Assembly: GCA_036768485.1 (NCBI GenBank)
Contig: JAVLUZ010000410.1
Location: forward strand, 1-64,000
Direction: 5' to 3'
Source of the DNA: Mermis nigrescens
Lineage: Eukaryota > Nematoda > Enoplea > Mermithida > Mermithidae
Length of the DNA: 64,000 bases
Below the pieces are notes generated by a model, which saw only the letters and a program-made list of their open reading frames with translations, made no database searches and had not been told where the DNA came from. The translations under genes and the position numbers were made by a program. Shown here in pieces: positions 35,892 to 48,161 of this stretch. The number at the start of each line of letters is the position of its first letter. Positions within the stretch are counted from its first letter, which is position 1.

Positions 35892-36412
35892 TAAATAAAC
35901 GAAGAAATAAAAAAATAAAAAATGCGCAAGTAAAGAATTAAAAATCGACCATTGCTTTATTTTTGGAAATTAAACTTAATGAAATTGAATAACCAAATTA
36001 ATATCGAACGAATAAATTTTTCATTTTTAATTTAATTATTAAATTTAAACCTAACGTCGGAAAGACTGAATAGTGAAAAATGCTTCCGCATTATAACTTA
36101 TCCGAAATGCAAAATGTGGAGGTTTTAAAAGTAAAAGCTTAAAACTTTATAACATAATTTTAAAAACTGCGAAAAAAATGCAATTATTGTTAATTTAAGA
36201 AAAAAGTTGGTAATGTTATTTATAGTCGTGTCGCAACTTCAACCCGTAAACTTAATTAAGATTATTTCCCGATTTAAGCGCTTTGGTTCGACCAAAAACA
36301 CAAACAGGCCAGAGAATTATAAGAAAATAGTACAAACTTGACAGAAACAAGTAAAAAACAAAGGTTATGTGAAAAATAATTACTTTCAGAGTAATGACGT
36401 AGTAAAAACACA

Positions 36413-36548
36413 CATGGGCGTGGGGGAATGGGGAGGGAGGTATGCACCCCCCAGCCCCCAGAATTCAAATTTTGAATTTTTTTGCTTTTTTAGCGATTTT
36501 TTGATGCCATTGGATTCACCCCCAGAATTTCGGTGCTGCCCACCTATG
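36413..36548 (-). mobile_element. Short MITE-A copy
   Basis: CACATGGGCGTGGGG to GTGCTGCCCACCTATG, with a large internal deletion (only about 136 bp). Confidence 0.7.
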
Positions 36549-36885
36549 CGTAAAACTATTTAAGGAAGGTATAGGATATTTCACTTTGACGTTTTTAAAT
36601 TCAAATCAAAATTAAAAATTTTGAAATCAAATTTGAAAATTAAAAAGAAATACAAGTTCCCAAATAAGTATTTTCTTATAAAACCTTTCTTTGACTCTTT
36701 TAAAATTTTCAAATCAAATAAGTTCGTCTGATTGAAGCGAATTTTTAATTTTCCTTCAAAATTAACTTTATATAGAATTTTGAGGCCTCATTTATATCCA
36801 GTCAGTGTATACACTGAATTTTCTAAGTTTGACAACGTCTTTCAAATTTTGTCTAATAATATGCAGCTAGGCACGGGAGTACGCA

Positions 36886-37496
36886 GGGGCGGAAGACGCG
36901 GCCGCACCGTACGTGGGCGGCACCAAAATTCTGGGGGTGAAAGGTTTTTAAAAGGCAAAAAATGACTTTAAAAATGGTGGTATGGCGAAAAAACATGATT
37001 TTTAAACGTTTCTCATCGAGCACTATCCGTTGACATCGGAAAAATTGCGAAAAAAACGTAAAAATTTTAAAAAATTGAATTCTATAGGGGGTTATTTTGA
37101 TTTCTAAGGGGGGGTATTTTGGTTTCTCGGGGGTGCATTCTCCCAAAATCCCCCACGCCCAGGTGTAGGCCGCACCCCCCCCCTTAGTCCAAAAATGATT
37201 TTGAAAAGGTATGATGATGCATATAAAATAATAGAAATTGGCATCGTTTCATTGAAAAATCTCAAAATTTTCGGCGCCGCCGTAGGATCCTTGTTTTTCC
37301 ATAATTTGAGCCCCGGCGCGGCCAAAAAACGACATTTTTATAGCGTATTGGGAGAAGATAAACTTTTTTTCGAAAACATCGAAAAAAACGTAAGTAAAAT
37401 GCATTTTATTTTATGCCCCGGTGAGCATACCCCGAGATATAGGGTCACCAATTTTGGATCGTCCCCCCGGTAAAAAAATCCTGCGTACGCCCCTGC
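36886..37496. mobile_element. CAGGGGCG-ended element containing a MITE-A
   Basis: Left end GCAGGGGCGGAAG and right end GTACGCCCCTGC form an inverted pair. The interior is interrupted at GGCCGCAC by MITE-A 36908-37167. Confidence 0.55.
36908..37167 (+). mobile_element. MITE-A copy
   Basis: CGTACGTGGGCGGC to CGCCCAGGTGTA, with a perfect TSD GGCCGCAC (36900-36907 and 37168-37175). Confidence 0.85.
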
Positions 37497-38268
37497 AGCG
37501 AGCTATGTATTTTCTGTCTTTAAAAATTATTGAAAAAATTTTAAAAAAATTACAATCTGTTAAACACAACATATTCATTTCGCATCTGTTACAGACAAAA
37601 CTAATCTTTAAATTTAGCAACTGCTTTGATCCATTAATTAAGTATTTTTCCACCAATTAATTAGCTCCGCTGATCAAATATAGGGCTGGTAAAAAATTAA
37701 GTAATTCTGCCATAATTAATTAAAATAAAAAAATAATAAAGATATTTTCGAGTTATTTTTAATTAATGAATTATTTTATATTATATTTTAATAGAATTTT
37801 TTAATTATATTTTAATTGATATTGCATTTGTAAATAAATATTCGGCGCCACTAAATAAAATACAATTCGGGCCTTTTCTCGCAAGTTAAATCGGAAAATG
37901 AAAAAGTGCCTAAATTAAACGCAAGGGTGCATCTTAAATTGCTTTTTAGCCCGTTTTGGCCAGCCTCGTCACTTTATCAGTTAAATATGCGAGAATTCGT
38001 CGAAAATTTTGACTTCATTCAAGGCATTTCATGGGTGGACCGGACAAAAATGTATTAAATGTATTGTTTGCTAGCTACACGCAGGATGTGGACGATACAA
38101 GTGAAGTCGTTAATTCGCCCACCCCTGAAGATAAGAAAGTTTCTACTCCCCAATTTTTGAGAAAAACCTTGTTTTTCTGCCATTTTTAGTTATTTTTGCC
38201 AGATATGACCAAAATTGTAATTCAATGATCCCACCTTCCTGTCTAAAAAGGGCCGACTACTCACACAC
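37497..38268. other. CNOT2 intron, AT-rich
   Basis: Rich in AATTAA-type low-complexity sequence (37620-37830). No gene recognised. Confidence 0.4.
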
Positions 38269-39135
38269 CAGTGTTTTTCTTGTACAAAGCCCGTTTGTTC
38301 ATCTGCAGAGATGGTCCTTAAAAGTCTTTGTTCATTTTGTACTGACAAATTTTTGGGTACTATAATATGGTACAATGGCGATTTTAGCATACATGATCTT
38401 GGGGGTGGGTTTAGGGGGTTTCACCCCCGCAGAATCATTTTTCACCCCCCCCGCAAAAAATTTTTCACCCCCCAGAATTGGCGATTTTTCGAGTTTCCTA
38501 AACTTACCTGAAAATTTGTATAAAAGGGTCTTTTTAAGGGTTTTTGGCTATTTATTTGCTCAAAATCGCCAAATTTTCGGCGCTTCGCGCCATATATTCA
38601 TGTTTTAAGCGATATATTGGTCAATTTATTCGACTTTTTTCGAAATTTTTTTCATGATTTTATGCTCTAGAAGGATAGAGTATCATCAGAAACGCCAAAA
38701 ATCGATGTTTTTTAACGCGTACCGGCCATTTTTGGGCCCAAAAAGGCACTTTAGGTTTTCACCACCCCCCCCCAAATTCCCATTCTGTGCATGTATGGAC
38801 TTTAGTGTGGTAAAAACAGCGTTGTTAAAGCTTTGGTTTTGTATTTTAGCTAATTTCTGGGTTTCTGAGGGCGATAATCACGAATAATCGTCTCAAAACG
38901 GCGCGAAGCGCCGGAAAATTTGACGTTTTCCCTTCCGAAATGCAATTTCTGCCATTATAAAGATATATTGCACACACGATTATTCATTTCAGCGCGATGC
39001 GCCGAAAATTTTTGCGAATTTCACACCCTTTTTGCGGTTTTTTTCTTCCCAAAAATCTTTCGTACGTGTACAAAGACGGTTCCGAAAAGTCTTTGTACAT
39101 CAATAAAAATCTTTGCCGGATAGAAAAAAACCGTG
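38269..39135. mobile_element. Family F element interrupted by MITE-B
   Basis: CAGTGTTTTTCTTGTAC to AAAAAAACCGTG. Removing 38388-38797 makes GCGATTTTAGTGTGG continuous, as in the copy at 57680. Confidence 0.75.
38388..38797. mobile_element. MITE-B copy
   Basis: CATACATGATCTTGGGG to TGTGCATGTATG. Flanks GATTTTAG and GACTTTAG agree at 7 of 8. It contains an exact GGCGCTTCGCGCC hairpin at 38580. Confidence 0.85.
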
Positions 39136-39859
39136 CTATTCCCACCCGGAATTTTAAGCGATTTGGCCACTTTTATCTACGAAAATTGGAAATCATTAAT
39201 TGCACCCCAGCGGGACCATATCCAGGATGCGGCCACGGAGACGGACGCAACATAAATTGGGGTCTATATCTGGAAAAATTTGACGGAACAGATCACGAAA
39301 ACCGCCTTTTTCGACGCTTTTCTGTAAGCTCTATCGACTAAGATAAAAAAATTCGAACTTTTTGTGGAAAAAAATTTTTTTCACCTAAAAGCTGGAAAAA
39401 AGTCATTTTTTGATCACCCTTAGCCGAAATGATAGAAAATACTTCACATCAGGCGCGAGGCGCCGAAAATTTGAAGATTCTACGTCAAACAGTCGATTTT
39501 TACATCTTTCCGTGCATTAACTAAGCAGCGTTCAAAATGTTTTTTCCGGCCAGGGTGGGGCGGCCGCCCTACGCCCCTACCCCCTTAAATACGGCCCTGC
39601 ACTCCTGCGCTACGCCCAAAATTTTTGGCTCTTACATGAGTGTCCCCGTAAATTTTTGATCTATGAAAATATGTCAACGAATGCAATCATATGTGATCAT
39701 GAAGGGTTTACCCCCCCCGCAAGGATTCCACCTCCCTAGAGAATTTTTCTCAGCCCCCCCCAAGAATTTCAAAAAATTCGAAAAAAACACTGCTGTTCTA
39801 AGCGCATTGGCTGCCTTTTTGCTTAAAAAGAGTCAAATTTTCGGCGCTTTCGCGCCATA
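39136..39859. other. Mixed repeat fragments in a CNOT2 intron
   Basis: Contains hairpin-bearing fragments (39451 and 39841) and stretches akin to MITE-B and CGGATCC elements (39540-39600). No gene recognised. Confidence 0.4.
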
Positions 39860-40262
39860 CAGTGGTCGCCATGAAAGATGACGCGCCATCATCCTCAGAA
39901 TTATAATGGATAGTGCGTCGCGAGCGCCGCGTTACGTCCATCATGCGCCATCATCTCTTTTTTCCATTCAACGCCATTAACCTCCATCATCCCGTTAATC
40001 TGGCGATGCGCACGGCGCAATTAAGCTATTAATAGCGCCAACAAGGAAGCGCGCACGTGAATGCTGGCGCGCTTTCTTCTTGTTGGTGCTATTAATAGCT
40101 AAATTGCGCCGTCCATATCGCCAGATTAACGGGATGATGGAGGTTAATGGCGCGAATAGAAAAAGAGATGATGGCGCATGATGGACGTAACGCGGCGCTC
40201 GCGACGCACCATCCATTATAATTCTGAGGGTGATGGCGCGTCATCTTTCATGGCGACCACTA
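39860..40262. mobile_element. Tc1-like palindrome
   Basis: CAGTGGTCGCCATGAAAG to CTTTCATGGCGACCAC, flanked by TA. The arms are near-identical inverses. Confidence 0.85.
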
Positions 40263-41699
40263 TATATATATTTGCTCATATTTTTGACTTTTTCGTTCAA
40301 TGAATTCGAATGTTTCCCATAACTTTTTGATGCGTTTCCACCGTTTTTTAGCCCAAAAAGTGCTCTCAAATTTAACTCCCTATGGATTCCTAAGACACGC
40401 CCATCTGCATTCGACCAAAAATTACTTCAAATTTCAGGGCTATTAAGAAACATTCCTTATTTTCTGCCAAAAAACCGATAAAATAGTAGGAAATAAGAGA
40501 AAATACAAAACTTTCTATACGGAAAAAAGTAGTGCGCATTCGAATTTAAATGTAAAGTGCGATGTAATCCAGGCTTCTTTAAATTACGTTTTTTAAAATT
40601 GGGAGGAATTTAAATAAAAAGCCTTAATTATTTAAAACAAACATGCGTGACTCATCGGAATTCGTGTACTTTACACTACACAATTTTACGACATTGGGAA
40701 TCACGCAAATTTCTACTCTACACAGTAAATTGCGTCTTGAAAAATAATAAACCGGCGCATTAATGTTTCAGATACGTGACGAACACATTTCGAGGGATTA
40801 TTAAGTGGATAGTTAAAAATGTGTTAAAACTCTTGTGTAAAGTAGAGTGTAATTTTTGCAAATTCCAAAGAAAGAATGACGGATAACATTCCCGCTAAGG
40901 ACGTATTGAGGCGATTTACTACACTTCACACGCTCTACACTACATCGCCGATCTCAACCCTGTCAAATTAGTCATTTTTACACCACACGCAAAAAGTCGA
41001 CATAAGACGTTAAATGTTGGAAAAGAGCGCGTATAATCACTTTACACTGCTCTTTCGACGTTCTGTTTACACCAAACGAGATGCGCAATCACCGAAACGG
41101 GATCACACTTTACTTTACAACATTTATCCCACGCTCTAATTGGTCGAATGTAGTCTAAGCCACAAATGCGCACTTGTGGGGGGTATGGGGAAATCTTCTA
41201 CTAAGACTTTTGAAAGGCATACCCCCTCAGGCGAATTTGGACCAAAACCGATTGCTTGAACCATAGTACAAAAATTTGACATAATTAGTAAAAATAACAC
41301 CTTAAAACCCCCCCCACGGAAACTCGAGCTCACCCCTCCCAGAGCTTCAGATCGTGTGCTTGTACGTATGGAAGCTGTTTTGCTTTAAATAGTGTAAAAA
41401 CTCGTAGCAGGATGTAAACAAGTCTTACGCCATAACATATTTTAACTATGTAATTCTTCACACCGTCTATCTTTTACGACGTACTTAATAAACCATTTCG
41501 ATCAATTTTTGTGTGTAAGCCAATCAAAGCGTGTTTCGGAACTTCTTTCACAGCGTCGTTTTACACAAGCAGGAACAGACACCTTCTTTACACCTCAGTA
41601 CTCCTAAAGCCTAGGGTATGCAAATTTCTGCACATTACACTCATTTCAGCCAGCTTAAAGATCATATCTACCGAGCATTGTCTTTGTTAATCAGTAGTA
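40263..41699. other. CNOT2 intron rich in TTTACAC/GTGTAAA
   Basis: No element or exon was seen. The motif TTTACAC or its complement occurs repeatedly (40555, 40670, 40840, 40920, 41040, 41070, 41110 and 41630 among others). The small exon missing from the CNOT2 model should lie between 33649 and 42229, possibly here. Confidence 0.4.
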
Positions 41700-42165
41700 C
41701 AGTGCTCGCCATGAAACATGACGCACTATAATCGTCAGATTAATATTAGATGATGCGTCGCGAGCGCCGCGTTTCGTCTATAATGCGCTATCATCTCTTT
41801 TTATTATTATAGGATATTTATCTGTATCATGCCGTTAATCTGGCGATGCGAACGGCGCAATTTAGCATTACAGCACCAACAAGAGGAAGCGCGCATGTGA
41901 ATGTCGGAGGCGCGCACGTGAATGCCGTTCTATATTCAGGCACGTGCGCGCTTCCGGCATTCACATGCGCGCTTCCTATTGTTGGCGCTATTAATATCTA
42001 AATGGCGCTGTCCGTATCGCCAGATTAACGGTATGATACAGATAAATATCCTATAATAATAAAAAAAGAGATGATGGCGCATTATAGACGAAACGCGGCG
42101 CTTGTGACGCATCCTCTAATATAAATCTGATGATTATAGTGCGTCACGTTTCATGGCGAGCACTG
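41700..42165. mobile_element. Tc1-like palindrome, CAGTGCTCGCC subtype
   Basis: CAGTGCTCGCCATGAAACATG to CATGGCGAGCACTG, flanked by TA. It ends only 64 bases downstream of the CNOT2 exon at 42230. Confidence 0.85.
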
Positions 42166-42229
42166 TATGTGTAACAGATCCAATTTAAAGCGTTATATTT
42201 ATATATACTTTACACTGTGCTTAATTTAC

Positions 42230-42319
42230 CATCTGGATGCGTTTGTATGCCTCGTTTTGGCGGAGATGGCCTATCCCCGGAAATCGTCCGTCCTTGAGCG
42301 AGTCAGTAGAGCCGCCAGT
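42230..42319 (-). CDS. CNOT2: CNOT2 exon, linker before the NOT box
   Basis: Thirty whole codons reading TGGSTDSLKDGRFPGIGHLR, then QNEAYKRIQM. This aligns with the STDGPKFPG...QQKKGIQ stretch of vertebrate CNOT2. The acceptor is TTGTTTTGTAG and the donor is GTAAAT. It ends in phase 0 while the next exon found, at 33648, starts in phase 1. About three residues equivalent to vertebrate LPD are also absent. A small exon of 3n+1 bases therefore appears to be missing between the two. Confidence 0.88.
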
Positions 42320-42955
42320 CTACAAAACAAACGATAGTAAAAAGTTGATTTGAGTCGCACGCGCGAATTTTGCCAAGTTGCACGAATTTCGTTCGTGCAA
42401 CCGACGTCAGGACCAAATCAAGCAAACAAAATAATGCAACTAGAGCGAGTCCGGTTGCGCAACCGAGTTTTAGTCAAGCTAGTCAAGTCAGTCAGTAATA
42501 AATTGAAGCCTATGGACAAAAAATTCGTGCAAATTTACCAGCTTATATCAATTTCAAATCTTTAACGCTTTGAATAAAATCATATTTCGTGCAACAAAAA
42601 AGAGAACAAATTCAGATTTATAGAAAAGAGATTTAAATCTCGAGTAATCATGATAAATTTCGCTCATGCGACTACATATCAGCTTGCCTCGATATAGTGC
42701 AACTCGATTTAAGCATTTTGAAGCAAATTCGTCTAGAAAACTTGGCCGTCAAAAGGGATCGAACCTGAATTATCCGCTTCGCAGGCAGGAGTTTACGCAA
42801 CTCGCGATTCAAATGCTCGATGAAACTTTGATTGCAGGAAATAATATTTGGCCGAGAATTGACGGAAACCAGTTACGAGTTTACACTATTATTTGTACTT
42901 TACAACTTTTATTTGTAGTTTACACTAATCTGCAGAAATAAACTCATTATCTTAC

Positions 42956-43056
42956 CACAGCGCATTGTTTAGATTCTTGAGAACCGGGTAACGCCGGAAA
43001 GTCTTCATTGTGAATCTGGAATTCGGTTCTTGATTCTGGCTGCCGCATTAGATTAG
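42956..43056 (-). CDS. CNOT2: CNOT2 exon with HNEDFPALPG motif
   Basis: Encodes NLMRQPESRTEFQIHNEDFP, then ALPGSQESKQCAVV. The core HNEDFPALPG is essentially identical to the vertebrate CNOT2 motif and was decisive for the identification. The acceptor is TATTATTTTTAG and the donor is GTAAGA. The exon starts in phase 1 and ends on a complete codon, so the next exon (42319) starts in phase 0, as observed. Confidence 0.95.
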
Positions 43057-44087
43057 CTAAAAATAATACGAGCAACTGAAGGTACTGAAAAAAGAATAAT
43101 CTAAAATGAAGCCAAATATAATAAACCGAACGTACGCCTAGTTTGCGTTTAACTTTACACAAAAATTGTAAACAACTTTAAACAAACAAATGGGTAATTG
43201 AAAACCAATACAAAAATGCGCGTGCCACCGGTCAATAATTTTGAAGGCCTGAAATATCGGGTCAAGGACGCTATGATTCGTCAACTTGGATTTCAGAAAA
43301 AAACAGTGTAAAGAAATTTAAGCAAACGAATGAATAATAAAACATAAAACGAAATAAACGAAATATACGCGCAATGGGCCAATAATGTTTATAGTCTCAC
43401 TGAAAGAAATATTGTGCAGAGAAACTTTTGACTTTAAATTTAAATATCTGACAAAAAGTGTATAAGAACTTTAAACTAGCAAATATATAATCGAAAAATA
43501 AAACAATATTTATAAATGAAACGTATTACAGCCCAACAGGTCGAGAATTTAGAAGGTCTAAAATCCCGTATTATAGTCATTCGTCAAATTGGATTTCAGG
43601 AAAACAGTGTAAAGAAGTTTAAATATACGAACAAATAATAAAACATAGAACGAAATAAATGAAACATATGCGCAACGGGTCAATAATTTTTATGGTGTAA
43701 ACGAAATATTCGGAAGAGAGAGTTTTGACTTTTTAAAATTTAAATATAAATTTCTGACAAAAAGTGTAAAGAACTCTAAACTAGCAAATAGATAATCGAA
43801 ATATAGAACAATATTTGTAAATGAAACGTATGACAGTACAACAGGTCGAGAATTTCAAAGGTCTAAAATCCCGGATTGAAGTCATTCGCCACATTGGATT
43901 TTTGTTAAAAAGTGTAAAGAATTTTAAGAAAAGACATAATCGATTAGACAAAGCAAAAAAACGAGAAGTATGCGCATCGGGGCAATAATTTACAAGCTTC
44001 GAATAAAATATTGGAAAGAGGAACCCTCGTTTTTTGAAATTTAAACTAATAAGAGGAGTGTAAACAAGTTGATTAAAATTACTGTAC
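43057..44087. repeat. Tandem repeat of about 305 bp filling a CNOT2 intron
   Basis: The phrase AGTGTAAAGAA following ATTGGATTT recurs at about 43290, 43590 and 43900, and AGGTCGAGAATTT recurs at 43540 and 43845. About three diverged units cover nearly the whole 1.03-kb intron. Confidence 0.75.
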
Positions 44088-44375
44088 CCCCTCTATTCAA
44101 AACGTTGTTTCTCAACGACGCCGCCGACTGACCGGTCGACGTCGCGTAACCGAACGTCGACGACTGATTCTTAACTCCAGCCGCCGCGGCCGCCGCCGTC
44201 AACGAAAGCGACGGAAATTCGGCGTCGTGGAAGCCGAGCGGCGCCGCCGTCAAGTCGCTCGATGGCGTCGCTGACGTTTTGAGCGCCGACGGCGCGCCGA
44301 AGCTCTTTAGCGCGCCGCCGCTTTGTTGCTGGAGCGCCTGATGAGTCAGCGCCAAGTCAACCTCGTACGAAGTAC
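44088..44375 (-). CDS. CNOT2: CNOT2 exon with first EFPSL motif
   Basis: Encodes about 97 residues from TSYEVDLALTHQALQQQ to SLRNNVLNRG. It contains FHDAEFPSLS, which matches the LDLSDFPALAD motif of vertebrate CNOT2, the first of two acidic-FP-x-L motifs in the family. The acceptor has a clear pyrimidine tract (TTCTTTCCGTCCCGTCCCAG), and the donor GTACAG follows one base into an Ala codon. The next exon begins CT, completing GCT. An alanine run follows the motif. Codon use is very GC-rich compared with the flanking introns. The intron after it is filled by a tandem repeat of about 305 bp. Confidence 0.92.
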
Positions 44376-45179
44376 CTGGGACGGGACGGAAAGAATCAGA
44401 CTTTACACCTTACACCATTATTTACACCGACGCTATAAAGTAGATTCCACGTATACGGACTCGTCCGTATTTTAATGGAAATTTTCGGCAAACCTTTCGC
44501 ACGCCTGGCCGCTGTAAATACGGTTTTACGGTAAAATTAAATTTGCGCCACAATTTACACCATTGTTTAAAGCGATTTATGCAGACCGTATTTCAACGTA
44601 GCACTATGCGTCATAAAGCATTTTCTATCTATGATATACTATTTTCATACTCGCACTGCAGCATTCACGTAATCCATGGAAATTATGTGTAATTACACCA
44701 TTTAGCTTTACACAATATATACCTTAAATTGTTAATTCATTCACAGCAATCATCGCTAAAAACCTCACCTTTACACCTTTACTAAGCGAATTTTTTGTTT
44801 ACAACTGCGTTTTAAAGTAAATTTTGACGGCATAAAATAGCCAAAAATCTGTGATCCATTAGTTTACAGCGCGTAGGTACGCCAGGCTAAAACACGCTGC
44901 TCTTATTCTAAATTATGTACTTCTCACGCTTTTGTTTTAAATAAGTGCATAATGTAAAGAGCTCGTACAAAGATGAGAACGGCAAAGTTTTATGACCACG
45001 TGGAATATAAAACGGACGGGTTAAGCGATATCGATCGATTACCCGACTGCAGAGCCGTCAAATATGACGGGCTAAGCTGCAATACCGATCAGATGCAACG
45101 AGCGCAAAACGAGCTCGATCGATTGGTGGGAATGATTGCCTGGTGAGCTTGATACGCATAGCCCGTCATGGCTCGCCAT
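44376..45179. other. CNOT2 intron with TTTACAC motifs
   Basis: No gene or element recognised. TTTACAC-type motifs recur near 44400, 44420, 44560, 44700 and 44770. Confidence 0.4.
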
Positions 45180-45446
45180 CGTAGATGGGCAGCACTAAAA
45201 TTCTGGGAGGGGGGTGCAAGATTTTTCAAAATTTGAAAAAATGGTGTTAAAAATGGCGGATGGCAACAAAATATCATCTTTCAACAATCGCATTGAGCAC
45301 CATCCATTTGCGTCAAAAAATTGCGAAAAAGAACAAAAAAATTTCAAAACTTGAATTCTGGGGCAGGGTAGTATAGGTATTTTGGTTTCTATCGAGAGGG
45401 GGGGTATTAGAACCTCTGGGGGTGCATACCCCCCACGCCCATTAGT
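45180..45446 (+). mobile_element. MITE-A copy
   Basis: CGTAGATGGGCAGC to CCACGCCCATTA. Flanks CTCGCCAT and CTCGTAAT agree at 6 of 8. Confidence 0.75.
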
Positions 45447-45595
45447 GCTCGTAATCGGCTTTAGTGCCTGGTAGGGATGCAGGGCATACCCGCACCCGCT
45501 ATTATCCGCCTCTTTTTCAGTACACGCACCCGCTATTCCAAAATTTTAATACCTGCACCCGCTGAAATCATTATCATAAAACAGCGGGTGGCGGG

Positions 45596-46010
45596 CATAG
45601 GTGGGCGGCACCAAAATGCTGGGTGGGAGGCGAGATTTATCAAAGGTCAAAAAATGACCTTAAAAATCGTAGTACGCCGAAAAAAACACAATTTTTCAAC
45701 GTTTGTCATCGAGCATTATCCATTGGCAGGCACGTAGCTGTGGGGGGGACTGGAGGGTCCGGACCCCCCAAAATTCAGAAAAAACCGGAAAAATAGACTT
45801 TTTACACGTTATTTTGTGCTATTTTTGGCTTAGACCCCCAAAATTGGTGTTGATTCCCCCCAAAATAGGAGGGCCAGCTACGTGCCTGTCCATTGGCATC
45901 AAAAAATTGCGAAAAAGAACCAAAAAAATTTCAAAATTGAATTCTGGGGGGTTATTTTGGTTTCTCGGGGGGGGGGTGCATACCCCCGAACCACCCCACG
46001 CCCAGGTATG
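45596..46010 (+). mobile_element. MITE-A copy interrupted by family G
   Basis: CATAGGTGGGCGGC to CGCCCAGGTATG, with a perfect TSD GTGGCGGG (45588-45595 and 46011-46018). It is split at TCCATTGG. Confidence 0.9.
45727..45888. mobile_element. Family G element, intact 162 bp
   Basis: CAGGCACGTAGCTG to CAGCTACGTGCCTG, with a perfect TSD TCCATTGG (45719-45726 and 45889-45896). Confidence 0.9.
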
Positions 46011-46399
46011 GTGGCGGGTACGACAGATAATTACCTACATATCTAATCTAAAAAAATAAATAAAACGTATTTCAAACTAAAACCAGATAGTAAACACTAT
46101 TTCAACCTATTAAGTCTTGATAGGCACTAAGTTTCAATTCAGACATGGCAATTTGCCAAATAAGTCCCAATTCCTACTCACAACGATGTGCAGATAATTA
46201 TATTGAAATACAGTGCTGCCAGAAACACTTCAGAGCTCCCCATTGACATATGTACGTACGTATGTATCTACTAGAAAGCAGCATTAGTCACAGTGTCTAT
46301 TTTGAGTTTATCTTATTTGTGCGATTAGTTTAATCAACAAAACTATCGAGTGAAATGCTTTCAATTTAATTTTAATTTTTTGATTTAATTTAAAAAATC

Positions 46400-46575
46400 A
46401 ATTTTTTGAAATTATTTTCGTTTTTTCCGCAATTTTTTTGATGCCAATGGATAGTGCTCGAAGAGAAACGTCGAAAAATGGTCTTTTTTCGCCACATACC
46501 ACCATTTTTGAGGCTATTTTTTGACCTTCGAAAAATATTGCGACCCGCCTAGAATTTTGGTGCCACCCACCTATG
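46400..46575 (-). mobile_element. MITE-A copy, truncated
   Basis: Inverted copy ending TGCCACCCACCTATG. The other end is missing. Confidence 0.7.
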
Positions 46576-46833
46576 GTGAAAATGATGACAAAATCTGACC
46601 TTACACGCTAACAGTAAATATTAGAAGGAATGCGCGTTGTTATAGCTCAAGGGCCCAAGATAAAATTATTAACCCAGGAGTCATGGAATGCAATGCTCTC
46701 AAATGACGCACCATTTCAGCTGCACTTCTTTGAGTGGTAGCCGTATAGAAAAGCATCAGTTGAAGAGCTTCTGATGCCCAGGTGAATCTTGCAACAATAT
46801 TATCTAATGCGTATTTTAATCTGTTATTCTCAT

Positions 46834-47389
46834 CAGGCACGTAGCCACCCGTCCTATTTCGGGGGTTAAGGAAACACAAATTTGGGGGGACTAACCATAC
46901 ATGCACAGCATGGGAATTCTGGGAGGGGGTGAAAACCTAAAGTGCCTTTTTGGGCCCGAAAATGGCCGGTACGCGTTAAAAACATCGTTTTTTGGCGTTT
47001 CTGACGATACTCTATCCTTCTAGAGCATAAAATCATGAAAAAAATTCCGGAAAAAGTCGAATAAATTGACCAATATATCGCTTAAAACATGAATATATGG
47101 CGCGAAGCGCCGAAAAATTTGGCGATTTTGAGCAAATAGATAGCCAAAAACCCTTAAAGGACACTTTTTTTAGGAAACTTTTGGAAAATCGCCAATTCTG
47201 GGAGGGTGTGAAAAATTTTTGGCGGGAGGGGGGAGTTAAAAATGATTCTGCGGGGGATGAAAACCCCCCAAGATCATGTATAGGACTAACCCTGAATATA
47301 GCACAAAATAAAATTTAAAAAGTCCTATTTTTTCCAATTTTTCCGAATTTTAGGGAGGTCAAACAAAACCCCCAAGGAATACGGGCCTG
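46834..47389. mobile_element. Family G element interrupted by MITE-B
   Basis: CAGGCACGTAGCCACC to AATACGGGCCTG, with a perfect TSD ATTCTCAT (46826-46833 and 47390-47397). Confidence 0.85.
46897..47283. mobile_element. MITE-B copy
   Basis: ATACATGCACAGCATGGG to AGATCATGTATAG, with a perfect TSD GACTAACC (46889-46896 and 47284-47291). Exact GGCGCGAAGCGCC hairpin at 47100. Confidence 0.88.
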
Positions 47390-47684
47390 ATTCTCATGAG
47401 GCCTCCCCCAAACTTAAACGTCCACCCACATTTCTCTGAGGCTAAGCAACGACTTGCGCGTATAAACATATATTAGTATAGGCTTACCGCCAAACGCATT
47501 GACAAGGAATAAAATAATCACGTTAATAGAAGAAGACAAATGAAAAGGATCTAAAGAATTAAAAATTAATTAAAATTATAGGTTAATAGAAAACAAAATA
47601 AATTAAAAGAATGAAAAACGGTGTAGCATGTATATAACTTAAGGCGATTACACTCCATTGCGGAAGGAACCGCAAACGTACTAA

Positions 47685-48055
47685 AATGTGCCCTTTTTGG
47701 GGGCCCAAAAATGGTAGGTACGCGTCAGAAACATCGTTTTTCAGCATTTCTGACGATGCTCTATCTTTCTAGAGCATAAAATCATAGAAAAGATTTTCAA
47801 AAAAATCAAAAAAGTCGAACGAATTGAACAAAATATAGTCAAAACATGAGTATAATGGCGCGAAATGCGGAAAATTTGTCATTTTTGGGCAAATAGATAG
47901 CTAAGAACGCTTAAAAAGCACCTTTTCTACAAATTTTTAGAAAATTTTCGGGAACTTTCGAAAAATCGTCAAATTCTAGGGGGAGGGGGGTGAAAAATTT
48001 TGGCGGGGGTTAAAGGTTTCCCTGGGGAGTTGAAACCCCCCTCAGATCATGTATG
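47685..48055. mobile_element. MITE-B copy, left end degraded
   Basis: The interior matches the other MITE-B copies (GACGATGCTCTATCTTTCTAG) and it ends AGATCATGTATG. Confidence 0.75.
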
Positions 48056-48161
48056 GAAGCAACAAGCAAAATATTTTCCAATGTTAACTGAAGTGTCCGC
48101 TACCCGCACTCGCTATCACGAACTTCACACACCAGTACCCGCACCCGCTATTCCGGCAAAA

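Noticed and set aside
41460..41475. Tiny exon ATAGACG as the missing CNOT2 micro-exon
   Set aside because: It has AG and GTGTGA borders and the right phase, but encodes Ile-Asp rather than the expected Leu-Pro-Asp. Such short matches are expected by chance.
43057..44087. CRISPR array
   Set aside because: Units are about 305 bp, diverged and without short spacers, and they sit in a eukaryotic intron.
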